From Blepharisma japonicum (Eukaryota > Ciliophora > Heterotrichea > Heterotrichida > Blepharismidae): a DNA stretch of 64,000 bases. The notes below the pieces were generated by a model. The model was not told where the DNA came from, made no database searches, and saw only the letters and a list, made by a program, of their open reading frames with translations. The DNA is taken from the NCBI GenBank assembly GCA_949751835.1, contig CATKHK010000049.1, positions 62,001 to 126,000 on the forward strand. The letters are read 5' to 3'. Made by a program: the position numbers and the translations under genes. Below are positions 35,120 through 45,162 of the stretch, piece by piece. Within the stretch, counting starts at the first letter, position 1. Each line of letters opens with the position of its first letter.

Positions 35120-36464
35120 ATGGATCCAATTTTGTTGTAAGATTTATATAGTTAGAATAAAAGCAAGCACTTGACTTCGAGAAACTCACGGTTTATTTGA
35201 CTATGAATCAAAGACTATAGTAAAATCGCATTTAAAACTAAATACTTCTACCTCGATCTACCGGTCTATACAATCTTGCTACATTTGGAGTATGGTAGGC
35301 TCCGACGAATTCCCAGAAGGATCAGAAGCATTGCTGGATATCAAAAAATCTGATGATTCATTCCAAATATCTCTACTGGATAATAGCCCTTACGAAAAAA
35401 TGTGACAAGTTATAAAATTTGCGAAAAATCAAGGAATTAAAGGCCACCCTTTAAAAAAAGGCGACTGAATTAAACTTGGCAGGATCCGACTGCACATAAA
35501 GCAAATCCAATTAGCAAGTTCTGAAGAAGCGAAATTGTCATTAATGCCAAACTCTGAAGACCCAGAAACCAATGAAATGCAAGAAGAAAAAAATACAGAG
35601 TCCATGCCCTGCAGAATTTGTCTTTGCGAAATTACATCTTCAGCCGACCCATTGATAGCACCTTGCAAATGTGCAGGAACAATGAAATATGTCCATATTA
35701 ACTGCTTAAAGGAATGACTGAAAAATAGGATCACAGCTAGAGAAACCCCAAAAGCAATTTCATATTACTGAAAAGATTTTTCATGTGAGCTCTGCAAAAC
35801 CAAGTTACCATCAATAATTCAAATTAACGGCCAGCAATATGAATTAATAGGCTTCACAAACCCTACAAAGCCTTTTATCATTCTGGAAGATTTTCGCTCA
35901 GATCTAAGACATAGCAATGGAGTCCATATAATTACCCTAGACCCTGAAAATTCTGCAGATATTGGCAGAGGGCATGAATGTGATGTAAAACTTACTGATA
36001 TTTCAGTCAGTCGGAATCATTCTAAAATCAAGCTTATAAATAACCAGTTTTATGTAGAAGACCTAAACAGTAAATTTGGGACACTATTGCGAATGAAAGG
36101 GATTTTAAATATAAACGTAAACCAAAGCATAGTTTTACAAGTAAATAGAACAGTTTTACAGCTAGAAGCTAAACAGCCGGTGAATTGTTTTAGCTGCTTT
36201 AATAAGAGGAAGAAAATTAAAATCGCTCCAAGGGTAAGTGAGGTGGCTCATTTAACAAGAGAAGATAACGCTGATGAATCAGGTGTAGAAAGACTAAAAA
36301 GATACCCAAATCCATTGCTATTTATAAAAAATGGGCATTTAGGGGTTGATGGAGAAATTAATTCATCAAATTTGATAGAAAACTCAAGTAATAATTTAGT
36401 ACAATATGAAGAACAAAAAAACGAAGGGGTTTTCATGTATAAAATTCGCTATGATTTGGAATAA
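35120..36464 (+). CDS. RINGv plus FHA domain protein, copy 2 (disturbed start region)
   Basis: Paralog of 516-1868. Open frame from about 35126 to 36464, with TGA-Trp at 35173, 35403, 35466, 35715 and 35769. RINGv: CRICLCEIT, CKCAGTMKYVHINCL and CELCKTKL. FHA: DIGRGHECD, SVSRNHSKI and LNSKFGTLL. N-terminal homology to copy 1 begins at STWLRETHGLFDY. Both copies have a 17-nt candidate first exon and a canonical 15-nt intron at the same place (here 35137-35151, gtaagatttatatag), but in copy 2 splicing it leaves a frame shift; only a 19-nt intron ending at 35155 would restore the frame. The start is therefore uncertain: a sequence error, an odd intron or a recent lesion. The next in-frame ATG is 35292. 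The domain region itself is intact. Confidence 0.72.
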
Positions 36465-36479
36465 ATTTTTATTTAAAAA

Positions 36480-36614
36480 TTAAAATTTTTGCTTTCTTGA
36501 AATCAAGCGCATCACTCCAGTTGCAGCTATTGCGATTGCTGAATACTTTAAGAACTTATACCAATTTTGGGTTGACTGCTTGCGATTTTCTGACTGAGGC
36601 TGTAGGAAAAACAT
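36480..36614 (-). CDS. Small single-pass membrane protein (44 residues)
   Basis: A short minus-strand frame from ATG at 36612-36614 to TAA at 36480-36482. A polar, glutamine-rich N-terminus (MFFLQPQSENRKQSTQ) leads into a hydrophobic helix NWYKFLKYSAIAIAATGVM and a basic tail RLISRKQKF. The layout fits a tail-anchored or mitochondrial small protein. It lies 15 bp past the end of the convergent RINGv-FHA gene, in keeping with local gene density. No homolog is recognised. Composition and placement support it, but its length makes it uncertain. Confidence 0.45.
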   Translation of the reverse strand: MFFLQPQSENRKQSTQNWYKFLKYSAIAIAATGVMRLISRKQKF

Positions 36615-36799
36615 TATTTGGCCTTTAATTTTATTAATAATCCATTAACTCAATTAAATCAGTGATTATTTCTTATGATTTTGACTAAACGCTAATAAAG
36701 CTATAAAATATTATTCAAATGCTTTGTATTAGAATATTAAAGTCTTCTATTTCTTATCCGCGGTGAGAGAGAACTCTGTATACATGTCCTACAAAGAAA

Positions 36800-37080
36800 T
36801 TACATTCCTTCATCTTCTATATCTAAATAGATTTATACCGTTTTTATCAAGCTCTAGATCTTCTTCACTAGACAGTGTTAAATACTGAGACCAAGATAAG
36901 TTGTATAAAGGATTGCAATGAACCTTAATCAAATTCGCTTTCTGAAGATTGCTAATTTTTTTCTTACTGCTGATGAATAGACCTGTAAATCATTTGTTTC
37001 ATGCTGGAACAAACTCTAAACTGATTAGAGCTCATATGGCGAGATGCCATGAACCCAAGTCTTCGAAAAGCTGAATTCAT
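36800..37080 (-). CDS. Small intron-split protein with mitochondrial-type N-terminus
   Basis: Exons 36968-37080, 36839-36951 and 36800-36822; 82 residues. Intron 1 is 16 nt (36952-36967, gtaagaaaaaaattag). Intron 2 is 16 nt (36823-36838, gtataaatctatttag) and is followed by an acidic end DIEDEGM and TAA. An alternative second intron (36789-36803, gtaatttctttgtag) also keeps the frame and gives 100 residues ending at TAG 36747, but lacks the usual A at position 10. The N-terminus MNSAFRRLGFMASRHMSS, rich in Arg and Ser without acidic residues, looks like a mitochondrial presequence. The core includes NPLYNLSWSQYLTLSSEEDLEL. No family recognised. Codon content and splicing both favour a real gene. 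Confidence 0.6.
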
Positions 37081-37408
37081 ACCACTAATTTTTATAAAAT
37101 TTAATATTAAAATGCAAAGTATTAAGTTTCTAATTATTTATCCAGCTAAAATAGCTTGCATTTAGCTTGCTAGTGCTAAGGTTCATTTTGGCTTGGAAAT
37201 AGATAACTTTTTGAGAGAAAATTTACTGAAAATACATATAAGAGATACTACAAGCAATAGCTCTTAATAAATCAGCTCGGGGGTTACAAATCCGTTCCTA
37301 TTTATTGCAAAATTCTTCAAGTCTATATAGAAAGTCCATTTTTTACTTCACTCAAAAGATACATACAAAGATAAAGCTGCAGGCGGAAAGATATCATATA
37401 ATTATAAT
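37081..37408. other. Divergent intergenic spacer
   Basis: 328 bp between the small mitochondrial-type gene and the CCCH gene. ATATAATTATAAT directly precedes the CCCH ATG. No gene or RNA recognised. Confidence 0.4.
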
Positions 37409-37912
37409 ATGCTCAAAGACATTACAAACCTCCTAAAACCTAGAATCAAGAAGCCCATTGATGGGACAAAATACAAAACAGAGTCCTGCAGAAATTGGGT
37501 TGAGCTAGGATTTTGCCACTACGGAGATCGATGCAATTTTGCACATGGCAAACGCGAGCTTATGGACAAAATCCCAGCTAATGATAAATACAAGTCTAAG
37601 AAATGCAACCCATTTCACACTAAAGGATTTTGTACTTATGGGCATAGGTGCTTATTTCTTCATGAAATAAGGACTTTGGAAGAACTTCCTAGATGCTATA
37701 GCAGGTTTATAATGTCCCAAATGTCTCAGGATGAGAATACTAAAAGGCTTCCAGTCTTTAAAAGATTCGTTGAGGATGAAGAGGAAATGGCGGAAAGAAT
37801 TGCTAAAGACACTGAGAGATATTTGGAAAGAATCGTTGCAGGAGAACTTGAAATTCAATGGAATCCTGAGAGTAGCTGTGAAAATGATAAGATAACTAAG
37901 TTTTGCTATTAA
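37409..37912 (+). CDS. Tandem CCCH zinc finger RNA-binding protein (tristetraprolin type)
   Basis: 167 residues, intronless. Two C-x8-C-x5-C-x3-H fingers: CRNWVELGFCHYGDRCNFAH (residues ~26-45) and CNPFHTKGFCTYGHRCLFLH (about 64-83), each preceded by a YKxxxC lead-in (YKTESC, YKSKKC) as in the TTP/ZFP36 family. The spacing between the fingers is the usual 18 residues. Such proteins bind AU-rich 3' UTR elements and promote mRNA decay. The remaining C-terminal helix is acidic and unassigned. Confidence 0.92.
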   Translation: MLKDITNLLKPRIKKPIDGTKYKTESCRNWVELGFCHYGDRCNFAHGKRELMDKIPANDKYKSKKCNPFHTKGFCTYGHRCLFLHEIRTLEELPRCYSRFIMSQMSQDENTKRLPVFKRFVEDEEEMAERIAKDTERYLERIVAGELEIQWNPESSCENDKITKFCY

Positions 37913-37980
37913 ATTTTTAAGAATTTTTATAATAAATTTTTCATAATCCCTATACAAAAATCATATTAACGTAATTAATA

Positions 37981-39036
37981 ATGTCTAAAGAAGTAGTAAA
38001 CCCTTTATGTCCAAAATATATAGCGAAGCCCACAACATTATTTTTACAAACAGAAAGAGACTCAATTTCTACTTTATGCCAAAGATTTTCTACAGATACA
38101 AAGTCTTCTTATATAAATACTTCTTTTCCTTTACTTATCTCTAATAGAAAATCCAATAAATACAAATCCCCAAATTCCTCCCCCGTTAATCTCGATACTG
38201 AGATTTCAAAAATAACAAGTTTTCCTAGCGAGGCTGTGAGTCCTACAATTAATAAAAATTCACGAAAAAATACCAAGAAAAGCACTCAGATAGCTCAAAA
38301 TTTAAAATTAGAAATCCTTGAATTAAAGAAAAATCTTGCGGATAAAGAAATAGAAATTAAAAAGCTTAAAACTGAGAATAGAACCCTACTGCAATTAAAA
38401 GTGGCTGCAGAAATCAAAGCAACCGCAATGTCAATTAACAGTTTAGACCTACCTTTTGATAATAAATTAGAAAAACTTAAAAAAATTGAAGACTTGGAAT
38501 CAGAAATTTTGAAATTAAATAGTGATATCATTAAACTGAGAATTACAAATGAGGATGCCAAAAAACAAAAGCAAGATCTTAGCAAAATAATTGAAAATTC
38601 TCAAGAGACTAATCCTTCATTTGAGAAACCAAAAACACCAGTAAACAATGAGGATTACCATCAACTGCTTAAACAATTTCAGTTTCTTGAAGAATATCAA
38701 AATTTAATTACAAGTGAAAATGCAGAGTTGAAAAATCGAATGGAAACTTATGAAAAATTTAGTGGGAAACCAGATGAAGTGCTTGTTTATTTTTCAATTG
38801 ATATAGAGAAGATTAAAAAAGATATTTTTGAGCTTCATTCTGTGCTATTGTCAATAAAAACACGAAAAGATGTAACCCAAAATTTACTGCTAAGAAAAGA
38901 TACAGAAAAACAGATTAATAATCCAGTTTTTATGGTAACAGAGGATATACACAAAATCAAAGACGGGCTGAAAAAAATAAGAATATTAGTTTTACAACTA
39001 TATGAAAACTACTCCGACGAAGAACTGCTTATATAG
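37981..39036 (+). CDS. Coiled-coil protein of unknown function
   Basis: 351 residues, intronless, 68 bp after the CCCH gene on the same strand. The first 100 residues are polar and Ser/Thr/Lys-rich; residues ~105-180 and ~200-255 are strong coiled coils, and ~260-340 is a helical region with DEVLVYFSIDIEKIKKDIFELHSVL. No domain is recognised. A structural role at the cytoskeleton or basal body is a guess from composition. Confidence 0.7.
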   Translation: MSKEVVNPLCPKYIAKPTTLFLQTERDSISTLCQRFSTDTKSSYINTSFPLLISNRKSNKYKSPNSSPVNLDTEISKITSFPSEAVSPTINKNSRKNTKKSTQIAQNLKLEILELKKNLADKEIEIKKLKTENRTLLQLKVAAEIKATAMSINSLDLPFDNKLEKLKKIEDLESEILKLNSDIIKLRITNEDAKKQKQDLSKIIENSQETNPSFEKPKTPVNNEDYHQLLKQFQFLEEYQNLITSENAELKNRMETYEKFSGKPDEVLVYFSIDIEKIKKDIFELHSVLLSIKTRKDVTQNLLLRKDTEKQINNPVFMVTEDIHKIKDGLKKIRILVLQLYENYSDEELLI

Positions 39037-39111
39037 TTGTAAAATAAAAATTTTATTTATTGTTTTTTTACTAAATAGTTGCAAAAATGACAAATAATTA
39101 ATTCCATAAAA

Positions 39112-40035
39112 ATGATTTACGACTGCGCCGATAGTCCTAAAAAAGCAAAGGACTCAACTGCATCTCAATCTAGCAATTCAGGCAGCAGCACAAAAAGAAA
39201 CCGCTCTTACAGAATTGAAAAAGTTTTTAATCCTATAATTGATGAGGATGAATTCGAAAAAAATCGAGTATTTTTTATATAGAAATCTGAGATAAAGAAA
39301 AAAAAAGCGGCAAGTATTATACAAAGATCTTTACTAACGCTATTTGCAAAAATAAAAATTAAAAATTTGTTGATTTTACAAAGAAAATCAAGAGTTTCTT
39401 TGTATCAAAGTTTAGAAATGCTTGTGGAAAGACTACAAAAGGAGCAAAAAGAAGCCTTCGAAGTAATAAAAAATACGAAAAATTGTATGATACATGAAAA
39501 TTCAAGCGAGTTTATATTTCATGATGGGAATATTTTTGCTGAAATTCCTATTTCAGCTTGTAACAAAACAAACAAAGAATTTTTTAGAATTTTCAATGAA
39601 AATACTAAAGTGAAAGTTTATAAAGCAGATTTCGATGAATCAATTGGACTTGGGGCAGTCAATATAAACCAGGAGGAAATTGTTGTTAAAGATCCATCTT
39701 CATATAATGGCAAAAATATTGAATTTCAATATAATCAAGCCCATAAGCCAGCTTCTCTTTCAGATTTCTCTGAATTTACTGATATGAATTTCTCGAAACT
39801 TGAATTTGTCAAAGCCAATGATATTAGCTTCAATATAGGCAAATTCGAATTGTTAGGAAATACACATGAAAAATTATTTGGAATATATAAAGAAACACAA
39901 CAAAAAGTTGATCAAAAAACAAATGAATTAATGAAAGTCCTAGATCACCGAGATGACTTGATAGCCCAAATTGAGTACAATAAAAAAATGATAGAGAAGT
40001 TAATGGGAATAATTGCTAAGAAAAATAAGTTTTAA
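39112..40035 (+). CDS. IQ-motif-like protein of unknown function
   Basis: Exons 39112-39267 and 39283-40035, intron 39268-39282 (15 nt, gtattttttatatag); 302 residues. Residues ~58-75 (AASIIQRSLLTLFAKIK) form one incomplete IQ-like helix (IQxxxLxxxxxK). Residues 90-110 are helical, the centre is mixed alpha/beta with no recognised fold, and the last 40 residues form a coiled coil (DLIAQIEYNKKMIEKLMGII). The first exon is found only when the intron, which carries an in-frame TAG, is removed. Calmodulin binding is possible but unproven. Confidence 0.68.
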
Positions 40036-40076
40036 ATGCTGATATCACAATTTAATAGTTTTATTTCAACCTTAGC

Positions 40077-40763
40077 TTAATCTGGATACATTTTTTCAAG
40101 ATTTTTCTGTGCTTTGTAAACACTTCTCGGGATGTCTTTTAAAGTATCCAACAGATCTTTATTTTCTCTGTCAAGCGCTATATAAAATGAATTCACATAT
40201 AAGTATTCTCTGACAACTTGCAAATAAATCAGCAGATAAAATACTGCCGGCAGCATTAATATTGCAAGGCCATAATGTTTTCATGTCAATTTTACCCCAT
40301 GCTTTACTTCCTCTTCATAAAATATCTGTTTATCAACTTTTCCGATGCCCTCTTCTCCTTCTCCCTCTACAATCTTCCCATAGGCTTTAAGTTTTGCCTT
40401 TTTACCCCAAAGAATAATCGTTTTATTTCCTAAATTTTTGGGATCGACATCTTCTAATAAAATTTCATTTTTCCCATAAATATTTATATCGCCCAGGTCA
40501 CTTTGCAAATAGTCCTTGGACAGTTCTAAGTTTTTCATTGTCGATATATCCACCTGGGAGAATTTTAAATCTTGGTCTTTAACTGAGAGAGATTCTGTGT
40601 TAATTATTTTGTAAGCGACAGGATTTTTAGAAGAATCAATTGATAAAGGCTTTGTGGCATAAAATCCAGACTGTTCAAGTGATGCTTGTGTTTCTTGTGA
40701 AACTTTAAGGACTTTGTCTTTGTGTTTGACAAGCTCCGAAAAATGCCTAAATATAATTTTCAT
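40077..40763 (-). CDS. Single-pass membrane protein, weakly MUL1/BAM-like
   Basis: 228 residues, one exon, TGA-Trp at 40278-40280. Residues ~25-150 are beta-rich: FYATKPLSIDSSKNPVAYKIINTESLSVKD recalls the substrate-side domain of MUL1-type mitochondrial E3 ligases (set of PLxSxxSxxPxVxY strands), but only loosely. A hydrophobic helix HYGLAILMLPAVFYLLIYL (about 163-182) is followed by a 45-residue tail without a RING finger, so if related it would lack ligase activity. The start MKIIFRHF is uncharged-basic. Family assignment is speculative; membrane topology is more secure. Confidence 0.6.
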
Positions 40764-40870
40764 AGTGAAAATTATTCAATTTTATGTACAAATAATAGTA
40801 AAATAAATAAATAATAGGAATTATATATTAAACCTATCAACATTTTAATATATTCCCCAAATTTCCAGAC

Positions 40871-41539
40871 TTACCTCATCGTGCATGAAATCGATTTTGA
40901 ATACAGATTTCTCGCTTTTATTCTGATAAAGCTGCTTATTTGTTCCCTCAATGGGTCCATATCTCTTTCTTTCATCAAATTAAATCTATTAACAAAATAC
41001 ACAAAATGGCGGAATGACGTATTTAAATGGAATTCCAGCCCCAAATAATTAACGTGTTCTAAATGTGAATGGTAAATATGAGCATACACCCTAAAAAGTC
41101 TATTTAAAACCGTTTTTACAATGAGCACAAACATTGCAGGGAAATTTTTTTTTTCTGCAGTGGGAAATAACATTTCATTTTCTAACAAATTTTCAATCCA
41201 TGACATAACATTTGTTATATACTCATATGCAGTCACCCTTGTCGGCTGCTTCGTTTCTTCAGCGTCAACTCAAAAATATTCATATTTTTCCCCAGCTGAC
41301 ATAGTTGGACAAGTTTTACTTGTGCAAAGCTCAGAAATCGAATCATAAAGTAAATAGATTTCGTTATGAAAATCATGGATATGAACCGCATATCACTCAT
41401 TAAGATCTTCTCCTATCGGCAGCTCTACAGCTGCTTGTAAATCATCAATTGATGGGGCAATCTCCACAATTGTTCTTGATTTTGAGGTAGGGGAAGAAGC
41501 TATTTTATTTGCTAATGACGATAGCTGAGATAATTTCAT
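40871..41539 (-). CDS. MOB1-family kinase activator
   Basis: 222 residues, close to the usual ~216 for MOB1. TGA-Trp occurs at 41396-41398 and in YEYFWVDA. The family core is plain: [30 protein letters not shown] with the cysteine zinc ligands, [40 protein letters not shown] with the histidine ligands, and [21 protein letters not shown]1 proteins bind and activate NDR/LATS-type AGC kinases and govern cytokinesis and cell polarity. Its start lies 17 bp from the end of the mucolipin gene on the same strand. The AGC kinase at 47405 is AKT-like, not NDR, so is not an evident partner. Confidence 0.92.
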
Positions 41540-41555
41540 AATAATTATAAAATTA

Positions 41556-43388
41556 TTAAGGAATAATTGTTTTATCAACATGGTCTTGCAATTCAATGCT
41601 TAGCATGTCATTAAGCCTGTCTTTTAACTTTTCTTGGTCTACAATTTCACCAGGAAGTGGTTCAGCTGACTCCACAAGTGTCAGAATTTGTGCTTTAATA
41701 TCTTCTAAAGCTTTTTCAAGCCTCTCCATGTACACTTCAGTCATATCATTTAGGAGTGGCAATACTAGTTTTCCAGCCAATATTTTTTTCAATGCTTTTT
41801 GGGATTTTCTTTCTAATTATTTATTACTGCTTTCTTCTTTTTCAATATGAAGTTCTGTCTGCTTTTTGGTTAATTTTGGAGATGAGGGCGCAGCAAGCAT
41901 AGGGCTTCCTGCTAGTGAAAAAGGATCAGAAAAATCGTCATCATCACTTTCGTCTCCACGCTTGACAGGGTTTACTTGCAAAGAGTTATAGCCCTCTTGA
42001 AAAATCGCCACAAAAATATTTTGCACACATCTACGTGGGTTTTACGTAATAAAAAAGACAAGATACGCATACATAAAAATTTGACCAAAAACATAGTTGG
42101 CGTCTACTGCATCGCTGAAAAATGGGTATAAAGAGTCGCCATTAAGCATAGCGAAGTTTACTAACATAGAGCCGGTCGGACTAGTATAGTTTCCAGTTTT
42201 CCAAAACAAGCACATACTTAAAAAGGCAAATGCCATAAATACAGGGAGAACACCTATAATATAAGGAAGAAGCCGGGAATATGACCTTTTTATAGTGTTA
42301 ACCACTGTATAAGAGGTTGGAGCTGGCTTTAAAAATCTTAGAACTCCAACCCAACTACAAAAGCAGCCAATTCCACAAATTACTTCTAGCGTTGTAATAG
42401 AGTTATATGACTCCATCAGCCCTCCTAAAGACCCAAAAATCTGGCATAGGTTTCCAATTGTATTTAAAATAATCCACATATCAATAAACCTGAATTTTTC
42501 TTTTAAACTTAAATTTTCCCAAGCATCAGCAATACTTCCTCTTTGGTTTTTTTTAAAAGTTGACATCAGCAAGGCTCTGCTATACAAGTGTCTTGCAGTT
42601 AAGCTAAAAGATAAAAATCCACAAATAAAGACAGCTAAATTAATCCACATGTATTTTTTGAAAACATCGTCTAAATAAAGGTTACAGGTTCCATTTGAGC
42701 AAATTCCACGATCAACGTCTAGGGTTACTGTAATTGGGCCGTGTAATGCGTAATCAAATCTTTGGTGAAGATTCCAGGAATAGCAAGTTGCAGGAACAGG
42801 GACGTCGGAGTGTAAATAATGCTTTAATGTAAAAACTAATTCAAATCTCGACACAACATCTAAGAACTCCTTAAGATTATAATGCTGAAAAGGGCCTAAA
42901 TCATTAGGGGTTAAGTGATATAACTGTCTATATCCTTTATCATTAGCTTCTGATCTATCTCCATATTCTACATACATATGGATTGGTTTAATTTTCCCAT
43001 GAGAAAACTCGTGGGAGTAATTATCTACTGTATGTGAGTTGATATCAAAATATCTCTATCTAAATATTACATCTACTGTTTTTTCAACATAAGTTAGTAA
43101 ATCTCCTATATTAAAAAGATGATAAGTCATCGTTAATGAACTATCACTTCCTTGAACGTCGTGATTTAAAAAAATCTCATTAAATAGAGTAAGCTGTGAA
43201 TAAGAGTATTGAGAACTTGAGTTTACTACAATTCCGACTTGGGCTGATGTTAGAAAAACTAAAATAATGTGCAGAACTAAAACTCATGGAAATATGTCAT
43301 AGACCTGATATTTTTCAACTGGATCCATATAAAGTCTGTCTCTAAGCGGAATCTCTCCAGAGTTTCTTGCTGGGGTATTAGTTGCCAT
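41556..43388 (-). CDS. Mucolipin-like (TRPML) cation channel
   Basis: Four exons: 43071-43388, 42046-43055, 41828-42030, 41556-41812. Introns of 15 nt at 43056-43070 (gtaatatttagatag), 42031-42045 (gtaaaacccacgtag) and 41813-41827 (gtaataaataattag). 595 residues. Helix 1 lies at residues ~35-58, a long lumenal loop to ~210 includes CYSWNLHQRFDYALHGPITVTLD and a cysteine pair, then five helices follow. The pore loop LVNFAMLNGDSLYPFF near residue 410 has the NGD selectivity motif of mucolipins. The C-tail is acidic, then coiled coil. Mucolipins conduct Ca2+ and Fe2+ out of endolysosomes and are gated by phosphoinositides. The splicing at three places keeps one frame, which supports the model. 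Confidence 0.9.
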
Positions 43389-44228
43389 TTTTGGTTAATT
43401 TTATGATGAGAACGTTTAGACAAGTTATTAATAGATTTTAAATGTAAAATGAAGCAATTTGATTAACTTCGAAAGATTTTGAATCATAAATATAATTATA
43501 TAAGTTAATTCTTAAATTGAGCAATAATTTTTGCATTACCTAAGCTCAATTTAGCTTATCTTTATTATTTACAGCAAAGAAATAAAACTTCCTACTTATT
43601 TAACAGAAAATCTTTAAAGACTTTCTTCCTTTGGTTTTGAGCATAATCAATGCTTCATTCCTTTTTAAATCAGCTTAATTTATAATTCGCTATCTTTTTG
43701 TGATGCTGCACCTCTCTTCATATGTCTAATTTTCCAAAGTTAAAAGGCAATATAATGCATTTCTTATTCAAGATAAAAATTGTTTAAAGTGGAAATTAAA
43801 CTGAAAAGTATGGTGAAATAAAGAATATATACAAAGATATGATCTAAAAGTCTAAGAGTTATGGAGATGAAAATAGTTTTTCTGAAATAAATTCAGAAAT
43901 TTTATAAAAATAAATGTGCGAATACATGAACACTTCGTGATTTTCTAATAACTCATGCAATTAAGCTATTAGAAACAATATTAATTGCTAAGCCAAACTC
44001 TCTGCCATGGATTTTTATTATTCTTCCATTTTCATAATATAAACTTATAAGACTATCTACAAAAATCAATAACAATAACTTCTCCAAATAACCTATAAAT
44101 TCCTGATCTATTTATATATAAATTTAATGCCAATTATGCGAATTTCGGCAATTTTCTTGACTATTCTGTCGCGAAATTAATTTAAACTCACAAAACAATA
44201 TGGTCGATAAATATTTGTTGAAGATTTG
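43389..44228. other. AT-rich divergent intergenic region
   Basis: 840 bp between the mucolipin and PEX11 genes. One minus-strand open stretch (about 43915-44105) is long by chance but lacks any ATG or usable intron. No gene, RNA or repeat is supported. Confidence 0.4.
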
Positions 44229-45110
44229 ATGAGCAAAAGAAAAATCAAAAGAAGTTCATCATTTTTAGAGCTTATGGCTCAGCCAACAGTAAAGAGTTCC
44301 CAGCTAATTCTTTATTTTACAACCTGTGTTTCTCATGTTCTCAGGTCTTCTCGAGGTAGAGACAAAATTTTAGGTATTGTCCAATATCTTTCAGATCTAT
44401 ATAAAAACTGCTTGATTGATTATCTTGCAGCAAACCGCATCCGAGAATGGCCAATAATGCTTAGAAACGCTAAAATAATTAATGAATCTATGAAGAGTGG
44501 GCGAAAAATATTTCGCTTATTAAGATGGATTGAAGAATTAGGCAGCATTGGAAAAAACGCGAAAGGCCCTTATGACGCTATTATTATTTTGAAATTGATA
44601 AGGCACGTAGCTGGAACTATTTATTACGCTCTCGATAATTTGGTATGAGTTGCTCAAATCGGAGTGATTTCTAAAGTAATTGCTCATGCCAACTGGAAAT
44701 GAGAAAGCACAAAAGACGCAGCATCTTTTGTAAGGTATATACTGCTGATGATAATAAACTTTTTCTCAATCAGAAAAAGACGTGCAAAAGAAATAGCCTT
44801 GGTGGAACAACTTAATGACGATCCAGGAAGAATTATTTCCGATGATAATTATGGCTACGTGAAAATGCTGAGCTTAATAAAGATCAGAACGAAAAGGAGA
44901 TACCAAACATTAGAAATCATGAAGAATTGTCTCAGAATTTTTATGCTGATGAAATCCCTAAAACTCCCTTTTACTGAAAACGTCAGTGGGGTGTTTTACA
45001 GCTGTTGTGGAATCACTTCAAGCGCATTAGCAATATTCAAGTTATTAACGTTGAAGACTCAGATTTCTATAGAAGGGAAAAAGACTATAAGAAGAGTAGA
45101 TTTTCAATAA
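44229..45110 (+). CDS. PEX11: PEX11-family peroxisomal membrane protein
   Basis: 293 residues, one exon, TGA-Trp at 44646-44648 and 44700. The N-terminal half has the PEX11 pattern: SSRGRDKILGIVQYLSDLY, SMKSGRKIFRLLRWIEELG and an IRHVAGTIYYALDNLVWVAQIGV amphipathic-to-membrane segment. A second hydrophobic segment near the C-terminus (GVFYSCCGITSSALAIFKLL) completes the family topology. PEX11 binds and bends the peroxisomal membrane to start elongation and division. The ATG at 44229 is the first in frame; an ATG at 44200 is in another frame. It converges on the U-box gene with 52 bp between the stops. Confidence 0.87.
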
Positions 45111-45162
45111 AAATAGCCAGGATTTGTAAATACACGCAATAGTCAAAATTGACTGTATTAAT

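Noticed and set aside
36970-37060. Possible tRNA or hairpin RNA (atggc...gccat stem near 37040)
   Set aside because: Lies inside the first exon of the intron-split gene; no tRNA arms or T-loop consensus.
43915-44105. Minus-strand open stretch encoding a hydrophobic-looking sequence (includes YYENGRIIKIHGREF)
   Set aside because: No ATG, an upstream in-frame TAA, and no gt...ag segment of 15-16 nt that would supply a start.
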